Shown in pieces: positions 23,666-30,713 of a stretch of DNA of 47,613 bases; position 1 is the first letter of the stretch; each line of letters begins with the position of its first letter. Source of the stretch: Candidatus Mediterraneibacter intestinavium (GTDB taxonomy: Bacteria > Bacillota > Clostridia > Lachnospirales > Lachnospiraceae); contig DWXK01000079.1 of NCBI GenBank assembly GCA_019119205.1, forward strand, positions 1 through 47,613. The letters are read 5' to 3'. The position numbers were made by a program, and so were the translations under genes. The notes below the pieces were generated by a model that worked only from the letters and a program-made list of their open reading frames with translations, did not search any database and was not told where the DNA came from.

Positions 23666-25998
23666 GTCTCATCCACCTCCGGTTTTTTTATCTTCTGGAG
23701 CGCCGCATTGATTGCCTTGATCTGCTCCGGCTTAATGACGTCTCCCGCCTGGTTGATCAGGCTCTCCAGAGTCAGACGGGACATCATCCTTATAAGATTC
23801 GGATTGTCCTTCACACTCTCGGCAACATCTCCCCGGCTTGCCGCCGCGCCTTCCATCAGTTTTCCTACGATCGCCGCTGTCCTGGGGTCAGCCAGCAGGC
23901 TTCCGTAAGTGTCCTTGATCGAATAGCAGCTTTCATCAAAATCTTCCTTGTCAAACCAGTTGACTACTCCGCCCTTCTGTATGAACTGGTAGGACGGATC
24001 CGGTTTTTCAGATCTGCAGACGGAAATCTCATCCCACAGCTCCTCACCTTTACTTTCACTCTTCGCAGCTGCCCGGATCCTGTGTTCCCCTGAGATCGGC
24101 ACCTGGAACCGGAAGCAGCATCTCCCCTGTTTCGTCTCCGCCTCTTTTCCGTCCACGAAGAGAGTAACTTCAGACAGATTGCTGTATACTTTGACCTCTG
24201 TGACGTCCTCTGCCCGGTTTACATACCTTCTCCCGCAGATATGGACAAAGGGCTCACTGCTCCAGTGTGCTTTGTAGAGATAGAAAGCGTCCTTCTTCAG
24301 CTTTCTGTCCATAGTCACCAGACCTTTCTGGTTCACACCGTGCTTTCCTCCCTCATCACGTCCGTCTGCAGCGAAATCAAACATATTCCAGACATGGGTT
24401 GCCCAGAGATAAGGTCTCTGCTCGATCATATCAAGGATATGTTCATGATACACTGTCTGATAGGATTCGGTATAGTCTCCCCTCTTCGGCTCCGGGGACT
24501 GAAATGCCGGATTGGCATCCGCCCCGTACTCGGAAAATCCAATGCAGCGGTCCGGATAGTTCTCATGATATTCATCGAAAAAGCTGTCGTTCTGAGCCAG
24601 TTCTCCCAGATACCATCCGAAGTACAGGTTGTAGCTTCCGATATCCGGGATTGAGAGCAGCTCGCTGTCCGTCTCCAGCATGAACACATGAGCCATCGTG
24701 GTAGGACGCGTCGGATCCAGCCTGTGGCACAGCTCGTTTAAAAGCCTGTGATTTTCCAGAAGATCTTCCGTCACTCCTCCGGCCGCCGTGATCTCATTGG
24801 AAAGTCCCCAGCAGGCGATACAGGGATGATTATAATTCTGTGTTACCAGCTCTCTCATCTGGCTGAGTGTGTTCTCTCTGCCGTTCTTCATGTGGAGTGT
24901 GATGTAAGGAATTTCTGCCCACACCACCATACCTGTCTCGTCACAGAGATCATAAAAATACTGAGCGTGCTGATAATGAGCCAGGCGGATCGTATTCGCG
25001 CCCATCTCCCGGATGATTTCCAGATCCTCCCGGTGCATCTCTTTTGTCAGAGCATTTCCCACGCCTGCCCGGTCCTGATGGCGCGACACTCCCCGGAGGG
25101 GATAGGAACGACCGTTGAGAAAGAATCCCCTGTCCGGATCGATCTCCATCTTCCGGCAGCCGAATCTGGCAGAAATCTCGTCCTGCTCCGCATCTCCCTC
25201 ATACAGTTCCGCCGTAACTTTGTATAAAAAAGGATCGTCCAGTCCGTTCCAGAGCCGTGCATCTGGAAGGTCAAATTCTGCCTTTGCGTATCCGCCGGAA
25301 ACGGCTGCCTCTTTCTCCTGTCCGTCAAGAGAAAACCGTACCCGGAACTCCTGTCCGTCCCCAGTTCCTTCCGTCCAGGCTTCCACAGTCACTTTCGCAC
25401 TGCCCGCAGGGAGTCCGCTTTCATCCTTACCACTGATCTCAACCTCCGGCGTCACCCGGATCCCCGGCGCGCCCTCATACCCAAGCGCAAAATGACTTTC
25501 AGGTACAGTGATCAGACTTACATCCCGATACAGTCCTCCGTAGAACGTAAAGTCCGCCTTCTGCGGATATACCCGGTCATTGTCCCCGTTGTCCACGGAT
25601 ACAACAAGTTCATTTTCTTCTCTGATACACCCGGTCAGATCCGCACGGAACGTAGAATACCCTCCCTCGTGACGGGCCAGGTGTATACCGTTGAAATACA
25701 CGTCCGCAGTCATGGCTGCTCCCTCAAACTCCAGCCAGACCGCCTTTCCGTCGAGGAATGTTTCATCCTCTGCCTCTGATTCTTCTGCCCCACAGAGTGC
25801 CTCGAGTTCCTTTCTGCTTACTTTTTTTGTATACCAGCAGGTTCCTCTGTAATAGTCATTTCCACCGTCCTGACCGTCTTCAGCATTCCAGGTATGGGGC
25901 AGCGTGACCGGCATTCCCTTCTGCGCGCACGCGTCATCTGTATTTTCCGCATGTTTTACAAAATTCCATCCATCATTAAATATTGTTCTGTTTCTCAT
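23656..25998 (-). CDS. Glycoside hydrolase family 2 (beta-galactosidase-like)
   Basis: A 780-residue cytoplasmic enzyme with the GH2 order: sugar-binding jelly roll (about 5-180, ending FYGGLYRDVSL), an immunoglobulin-like domain (about 190-300) and a TIM barrel (about 305-580). The acid/base is Glu in ACWGLSNEIT and the nucleophile Glu in GFSEYGAD. The family residues RGVSRHQD and HVWNMFDF are present. It lacks the NKG or NxK signature used by beta-glucuronidases, so beta-galactosidase-type activity is favoured. The start at 25998 has GGAGA close upstream; the longer frame would overlap the GH1 gene. About 80 C-terminal residues form an extra helical domain unlike classical GH2 ends. Confidence 0.88.
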   Translation of the reverse strand: MRNRTIFNDGWNFVKHAENTDDACAQKGMPVTLPHTWNAEDGQDGGNDYYRGTCWYTKKVSRKELEALCGAEESEAEDETFLDGKAVWLEFEGAAMTADVYFNGIHLARHEGGYSTFRADLTGCIREENELVVSVDNGDNDRVYPQKADFTFYGGLYRDVSLITVPESHFALGYEGAPGIRVTPEVEISGKDESGLPAGSAKVTVEAWTEGTGDGQEFRVRFSLDGQEKEAAVSGGYAKAEFDLPDARLWNGLDDPFLYKVTAELYEGDAEQDEISARFGCRKMEIDPDRGFFLNGRSYPLRGVSRHQDRAGVGNALTKEMHREDLEIIREMGANTIRLAHYQHAQYFYDLCDETGMVVWAEIPYITLHMKNGRENTLSQMRELVTQNYNHPCIACWGLSNEITAAGGVTEDLLENHRLLNELCHRLDPTRPTTMAHVFMLETDSELLSIPDIGSYNLYFGWYLGELAQNDSFFDEYHENYPDRCIGFSEYGADANPAFQSPEPKRGDYTESYQTVYHEHILDMIEQRPYLWATHVWNMFDFAADGRDEGGKHGVNQKGLVTMDRKLKKDAFYLYKAHWSSEPFVHICGRRYVNRAEDVTEVKVYSNLSEVTLFVDGKEAETKQGRCCFRFQVPISGEHRIRAAAKSESKGEELWDEISVCRSEKPDPSYQFIQKGGVVNWFDKEDFDESCYSIKDTYGSLLADPRTAAIVGKLMEGAAASRGDVAESVKDNPNLIRMMSRLTLESLINQAGDVIKPEQIKAINAALQKIKKPEVDETCR

Positions 25999-26032
25999 CG
26001 TTCTCTCCGGCCTTCCTTCTCTGACTTTTCTG

Positions 26033-27352
26033 CTATTTCTCCGCTGCCATGCTTCCCAGCACTCGCAGACTCTCCTTCGGGTATCGTTTCTGTGTTTTCC
26101 GGTCCACACCGATGAGACCGAATGTCATGGCAAATCCTTTCTGCCACTCAAAATTATCCAGCAGTGACCAGTAGAGATACCCTTTCAGCGGGATTCCGTC
26201 TTCTACGCATTTCTGCAGGCCGTCCGCTGCCTCCCGGATAAACTGACACCGTCTCGCGTCATCGTCCGTGGCGATCCCGTTCTCTGTCACGATCAGGTCT
26301 CCATGGAATCTCTCTGAAACTTTTCTCACCACATCCGCGATCGCCCTCGGATAATCCTCATAGCCCATCTGGGTTCTGGCAGATCCTGCGGGAGGTTCCG
26401 CCACACCGTTCTCGTCGAAAAACTTTCTTGTATAACACTGGACTCCCAGAAAATCATCCTTCTCGATCCAGGGCAGATAATGCAGGAATTCATCGTCCCA
26501 CTCTTTCTGTGCATCCTCTTCTCCTCCAGGAAGAGCAACCATATCATGAAGGGACAATGTCAGGCCGATCTTCAGGTGCGGACATGCTTCTTTCATCGCC
26601 TTCTTCGCCGCCTCGTGAGCCTTCATCACAAGGATATCTCCCTCCGGGGTACACTGAGACACAAAGGTATGCATATCCATTGGATTTTCAAGGCCGAATG
26701 CCTGCGCGCACTCCATCATGCCCAGCATCATGTTCTCTTTATTCAGATTGATTCCGACCTGTACCTGGCTCTCGCTGTCTCCCGCGCCCTCTTTCCCGTT
26801 CTCAGGCGCCGCCTCTTTCATTCCAGCCATCCGTTTCATCATGTCCTTCATCAAAGAAGCGAGCTGGAGACGCATATTTGCCTCGTTGATGGTACATACA
26901 TACTCCATCTGACCGCCCAGCTCGGTCACCAGCCTTCTGCAGAACGCGGCAAACAGATCGACCACCTCAGGATTCTCCCAGCCTCCCATGGAGATCAGCC
27001 ATTTCGGAGATGAGAAATGCATCATTGTAACCACCGGCCGTATCCCGTTATCATGGCAGCACTGCAGGACCTTTCTGTAATGCTCCACTTCTTCTTCATT
27101 CCACGCATCCTTTTCCGGCTGGATCCTGGACCATTCGATGGAGAACCGGTAACTGTTGAGCCCGGCTTCCGCCATCAACCGGATATCCTCCTCATAGCGA
27201 TTGTAGTGGTCCACCGCGTCCAGAGACGGCTCGTTGAACATGGTGTGGGGCACCTGCTCCTGCGCCCAGTAATCATTATAGATATTATTTCCTTCCACCT
27301 GATGCGCCGCTGTCGCCGCGCCAAGCATAAAACCTTCTGTAATTTTTTTCAT
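26033..27352 (-). CDS. Glycoside hydrolase family 1 (beta-glucosidase-like)
   Basis: A 439-residue single-domain TIM barrel beginning MKKITEGFMLGAATAAHQVEGN, the GH1 N-terminal signature. The acid/base is Glu in CTINEANM (Ala follows where Pro is usual), and the nucleophile is Glu in LIVTENGIA near residue 345. WSLLDNFEWQKGF near the C-terminus is also typical. No signal peptide is present. The start at 27352 has GAGGAG 7 nt upstream. It is the first gene of the minus-strand unit GH1-GH2-isomerase-GH43 and diverges from the AraC regulator. Aryl- or terpenoid beta-glucosides, or disaccharides, are plausible substrates. Confidence 0.9.
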   Translation of the reverse strand: MKKITEGFMLGAATAAHQVEGNNIYNDYWAQEQVPHTMFNEPSLDAVDHYNRYEEDIRLMAEAGLNSYRFSIEWSRIQPEKDAWNEEEVEHYRKVLQCCHDNGIRPVVTMMHFSSPKWLISMGGWENPEVVDLFAAFCRRLVTELGGQMEYVCTINEANMRLQLASLMKDMMKRMAGMKEAAPENGKEGAGDSESQVQVGINLNKENMMLGMMECAQAFGLENPMDMHTFVSQCTPEGDILVMKAHEAAKKAMKEACPHLKIGLTLSLHDMVALPGGEEDAQKEWDDEFLHYLPWIEKDDFLGVQCYTRKFFDENGVAEPPAGSARTQMGYEDYPRAIADVVRKVSERFHGDLIVTENGIATDDDARRCQFIREAADGLQKCVEDGIPLKGYLYWSLLDNFEWQKGFAMTFGLIGVDRKTQKRYPKESLRVLGSMAAEK

Positions 27353-27395
27353 TTTACTTCTCCTCGTTCTGGATTTGTTCTCTATGTTCCCGTTC

Positions 27396-27458
27396 ATTAT
27401 ATCTCCGTTTTTTCGGAGCGTCTGTTCGCAGATTCGTGTTTATGTTTACTTTTTCGTG
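27396..27458 (-). promoter_or_regulatory. GH1 operon promoter with tandem regulator sites
   Basis: On the minus strand TATAAT (27396-27401) lacks a good -35. A CTCCG-N6-CGGAG palindrome (27403-27418) fills the spacer. At 27432-27446 lies AACATAAACACGAAT, nearly identical to the site before the transporter gene, and a second CACGAA is 20 bp further up (27453-27458). The layout suggests activation by the neighbouring AraC-type protein. Confidence 0.6.
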
Positions 27459-27535
27459 TTAATTTCATATTAAAACCTGATCTGCGCACAAAAATTCAGG
27501 AAAATCCTGTTGTAAAAATCTGCAAACCGGTATAC

Positions 27536-27550
27536 CATTATTGAATAATG
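27536..27550. promoter_or_regulatory. 15-bp palindrome in the araC-type promoter region
   Basis: CATTATTGAATAATG is a perfect palindrome around a central G. It lies just downstream of a TATACC -10-like box (27531-27536) and 78 bp before the small gene that opens the regulator transcript. Another small palindrome, CAGGA-AAA-TCCTG, is at 27497-27509. Roles unknown. Confidence 0.35.
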
Positions 27551-27627
27551 TTGGGGCAAGAGTCCCTGACTACAATTCTGGCAGATCCGGCAGATTGTTC
27601 CGTGCTGCGCAAAGGAGGCGGCAAACC

Positions 27628-27870
27628 ATGCATCTTAGAACCGATACTGATATCACAAAATTTCTGAAGGAGGTCCTGAAATGTTCCGGCGAAGTATGCT
27701 TCGAAACTTTGGAGGGGGATCACCTGAATTTAAAATCAACGCTCAGCCAATTCATATTCTGCAGTCTCATCACAGAACCTGAAATTCTTTACGGAGGCAT
27801 CGTGCTCTTATACGACATTTCCGACAGGGAACGGCTGAAGGGCTTTATGGAGGGCAATGATGACGAATGA
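27628..27870 (+). CDS. Small uncharacterised protein, coupled to AraC regulator
   Basis: An 80-residue soluble protein starting MHLRTDTDITKFLKEVLKC, with a central EGDHLNLKSTLSQF segment. AAAGGAGG lies 9 nt before the ATG at 27628. The motif EGD.LNLKS recalls a family of roughly 80-residue clostridial proteins of unknown function; this link is from memory and unverified. The last 11-14 bases overlap the start of the AraC gene, and the ribosome site for that gene lies inside this one, so the two are translationally coupled. It could modulate or sense for the regulator. It is not an N-terminal fragment of it. Confidence 0.6.
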   Translation: MHLRTDTDITKFLKEVLKCSGEVCFETLEGDHLNLKSTLSQFIFCSLITEPEILYGGIVLLYDISDRERLKGFMEGNDDE

Positions 27871-29071
27871 TGAAAGACTTTCTTTTTTTCATGAACTGAT
27901 CTGCTGCAACTACAGGGTCTATCTCTGGAGCTATTCTCCTGACCTTACCCTGCTTGGCACAACCTGTCCTCCCGGCAACTCTTCCTGTGAACCGGTCCTG
28001 CTCCCGGATTATGCAGCCGCATTGCTGGACTATATCGACAAAGGCGGGAATATGCCTCTGATACTGGACACTCTCCCCTGGCTCCTCTATGTCGCCGCTT
28101 TCGAATTCTGCGGACCGAAACTTGCCCGGATCCATATCCTCGGGCCGGCTTTTACCGGCAGGAACTCCCATATGCTGCTGAAAAAGGATCTCGATCAGAG
28201 GGATTATTCCGTGCGCCTGCGCTCCCTGCTCTTCCGACAGCTCGAGCAGATTCCGATCATACCGACAACCCAGCTTCTGCAGTATACGGTCATGTTTCAC
28301 TACAGCGTCACAGGAGAACAGATTACTGTGAACGACATTGAATATTCTCCCGACAGCGAATTTTCCGCCGCGGACGAACTGAACCTGATCTCAGAGGAAC
28401 ACCGCGGCGTATGGACCGCCGAACAGCAGCTCATGAAGATGTTCCGTGAAGGAAATCCCGACTATAAGAAAGCACTGGAAAAATCCATGTCACTAAGCAC
28501 CGGAATGAAAGTGGACACAGGAGATTCCATCCGGAAAGAACAAAATAATACACTGGTTCTCCTGACGCTCTGCTCTCGGGCTGCCATAGAAGGCGGACTC
28601 AACCCGTCCGTTTCCTATTCACTGAATGACACCTACGCAGCTCAGATAGAAGAATGTAAGACTACTACCTCATTGTCCGCCCTGGCACGGACTTTTATGG
28701 AAGATTATATCCAAAGAGTCCAGCAGGCAAAGTCAGACAATGGACTTTCGCCTCAAATTCAGGCAATCTGCGATTATATCACCATGCATCCGAAGGAAAA
28801 CTTCTCTATCGCCGACTTTGCAAAACGGACCGGCTATACAGAATACTATTTCTCACATAAGTTCAAACAGGAAATCGGAATGAGTATCTCTGAATATATT
28901 CGGAAGGTTAAGATTGAACAGGCATGTATCCTGCTCGCGGGAACCCATATGGGCATACAGGAGATCAGCGACGAGCTTGGATTTACCTCACGCAGTTATT
29001 TCTCGTCATCCTTTCAGAAAGAATCCGGGATGTCGCCCAGCGAATACCGCCGAAAAAATTCAAAATTGTAA
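27860..29071 (+). CDS. AraC-family transcriptional regulator of the glycoside locus
   Basis: About 403 residues. The last 100 residues hold two HTH motifs: FSIADFAKRTGYTEYYFSHKFKQ and MGIQEISDELGFTSRSYFSSSFQ. The first 270 or so residues form an unassigned sensor region beginning LSFFHELICCNYRVYLWSYS, without membrane segments, so it is likely a cytoplasmic one-component regulator. Two ATGs are adjacent (27857 and 27860); GGAGGG is only 2 nt from the first, so the second is preferred. It stands between the divergent GH1 and transporter units, and matching candidate sites lie before both. Confidence 0.87.
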   Translation: MTNDERLSFFHELICCNYRVYLWSYSPDLTLLGTTCPPGNSSCEPVLLPDYAAALLDYIDKGGNMPLILDTLPWLLYVAAFEFCGPKLARIHILGPAFTGRNSHMLLKKDLDQRDYSVRLRSLLFRQLEQIPIIPTTQLLQYTVMFHYSVTGEQITVNDIEYSPDSEFSAADELNLISEEHRGVWTAEQQLMKMFREGNPDYKKALEKSMSLSTGMKVDTGDSIRKEQNNTLVLLTLCSRAAIEGGLNPSVSYSLNDTYAAQIEECKTTTSLSALARTFMEDYIQRVQQAKSDNGLSPQIQAICDYITMHPKENFSIADFAKRTGYTEYYFSHKFKQEIGMSISEYIRKVKIEQACILLAGTHMGIQEISDELGFTSRSYFSSSFQKESGMSPSEYRRKNSKL

Positions 29072-29082
29072 TCTGTTCTTTT

Positions 29083-29187
29083 TTCGTGAATCTGTTAATA
29101 AATTCTGTCTCGCGTTTACTATTAAAATGAATTTATTAACATATTCACGAATTTTTGTACGCCTTTTTCTCAACTCTTTACTATAAT
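29083..29187 (+). promoter_or_regulatory. Large inverted repeat and promoter before the GPH transporter
   Basis: A 23-nt arm at 29083-29105 and its reverse complement at 29129-29151 match at 22 of 23 positions and are separated by 23 nt. The right arm carries AACATATTCACGAAT (29138-29152). TATAAT is at 29182-29187 with no good -35, which suits an activator-dependent promoter. The repeat could also end the regulator transcript, but its T-run is weak. Confidence 0.65.
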
Positions 29188-29238
29188 CTCGGTATACAAC
29201 ATCAACTGTTATGTAAAAAAAGAAAGAGAGGAACAGTC

Positions 29239-30711
29239 ATGTCTGAAAAACACAAATTAACCCAGAGTGAGATCGACGGCGTACAGTACCGCCGCGCAAA
29301 ATTATGGCAGATCATCTTATATGCCTGCAACGGACTGGTCGGCATGAGCGTCTATTCCCTGATCGGACTGGCAAGCTACAGCGCCAGCATCGGATACGGG
29401 ATCTCCACGATCATCGTAGGCTATATTCTGACCGGAACCCGTATCTTTGACGCCATCACAGATCCGATGGTCGCATTCCTGTACGACAGGATCAATACAA
29501 AATTCGGGAAGCTGCGTATCCTGCTGGCAGGCGGATTTCTCATCGAAGCGGTGGCTCTCCTGGCAATGTTTGATTTTGTATCCAGCAAAGGATTCGGCAC
29601 CATCGTCTTTATCCTTCTGTACTGTCTGTATGTCATCGGCTACACGATCACAAATATGACGGCGCAGACCATCCCCGCTCTTCTGAGCAATGACCCGAAG
29701 CAGCGTCCGGTGATCGGCGTGTGGGCGACAGCCTTCAATTACCTGGTGCCGATCACATTGACCATTGTACTGAACGTGGTCCTGCTGCCTATGTTCGGCG
29801 GTACATACAATCAGGCTTTCCTGTCGGCAGCATGCCGTATCTGTGTGCTGATCGGACTGATCGGGATCATCCTGGTCTGCATCGGCGTATCCGAGATCGA
29901 CAGACCCGAAAACTTTGTGGGTACAGGTGAGAAAAAGGAACATCTGAAGATCCGGGATATGATCGATGTCCTCAGAGGCAACCGACCGCTTCAGTGCTAT
30001 ATCATCTCTGCCGCGTCCGATAAGATCGCGCAGCAGACTGCATCCCAGTCCATCGTTGTGACACTGATGTTCGGAATCGTTATCGGAAACATGGGACTCA
30101 GCACGATCCTCAATGCGATCGGAATGTTTCCTTCCATTATCTTCGCAATCCTCGGTGCAAAATATGCCGGAAAATACGGAAGCCAGAAGACCATTGTTGT
30201 CTGGACCTGGATCAGTACGGTCATCGCAGCGGTGACGATCCTTTTCTTCGCCGTCATAGATCCTTCCGGCATCTCAGTCATGCTAAGCCCGATGATGATA
30301 CTCTATGTAATCCTGACCTTTGCCTTAAACGGGGCGAAGATGTGCATCACAACTGCAAACACCTCGTTTATGGCGGATATTATCGACTACGAGCTCGACC
30401 GGAGCGGAAGATATGTCCCCGCCGTCGTAACCGGCGTCTACAGCCTCATTGATAAGATCGTCTCCGCCTTCGGCGCCACCATCGCCGCCGGCGCAGTCGC
30501 CCTGATCGGTTATACCACGACCATGCCTCAGCCGGGTGACGCATGTACCTCCGCAGTCTTCTGGACCGCGATGGCACTGAACTTCGGTATGCCAATACTT
30601 GGCTGGATCTGTACTCTGATCGCAATGCGTTTCTGCCATCTTGATAAAGCAGAAATGGTCAAGGTACAGAAAAGGATCCAGGCAAAAAAAGAGTCTCTTG
30701 AAAGGAACTGA
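29239..30711 (+). CDS. GPH-family sugar:cation symporter
   Basis: A 490-residue inner-membrane transporter of the glycoside-pentoside-hexuronide family (MFS-like, about 12 helices). Family features include the early helix LYACNGLVGMSVYSLIGLA, the DAITDPMVAFLYDRINTKFGKLR loop near residue 75 and the ADIIDYELDRSGR segment near 390. GAGG lies 7 nt before the ATG at 29239. The rhamnosidase gene begins 3 bp after its stop. It is the only importer in the glycoside locus, so it probably brings in the intact glycoside that the cytoplasmic GH78, GH1, GH2 and GH43 enzymes then trim. Confidence 0.9.
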   Translation: MSEKHKLTQSEIDGVQYRRAKLWQIILYACNGLVGMSVYSLIGLASYSASIGYGISTIIVGYILTGTRIFDAITDPMVAFLYDRINTKFGKLRILLAGGFLIEAVALLAMFDFVSSKGFGTIVFILLYCLYVIGYTITNMTAQTIPALLSNDPKQRPVIGVWATAFNYLVPITLTIVLNVVLLPMFGGTYNQAFLSAACRICVLIGLIGIILVCIGVSEIDRPENFVGTGEKKEHLKIRDMIDVLRGNRPLQCYIISAASDKIAQQTASQSIVVTLMFGIVIGNMGLSTILNAIGMFPSIIFAILGAKYAGKYGSQKTIVVWTWISTVIAAVTILFFAVIDPSGISVMLSPMMILYVILTFALNGAKMCITTANTSFMADIIDYELDRSGRYVPAVVTGVYSLIDKIVSAFGATIAAGAVALIGYTTTMPQPGDACTSAVFWTAMALNFGMPILGWICTLIAMRFCHLDKAEMVKVQKRIQAKKESLERN

Positions 30712-30713
30712 CT

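Noticed and set aside
26033..27352. Inactive GH1 because Ala replaces Pro after the acid/base Asn-Glu
   Set aside because: The Asn-Glu pair and the nucleophile in VTENG are both intact. The Pro-to-Ala change alone does not imply loss of activity.
27541..27870. Longer start for the small protein before the AraC gene
   Set aside because: The upstream ATG lies within the palindrome region and has no ribosome site. The ATG at 27628 has AAAGGAGG.
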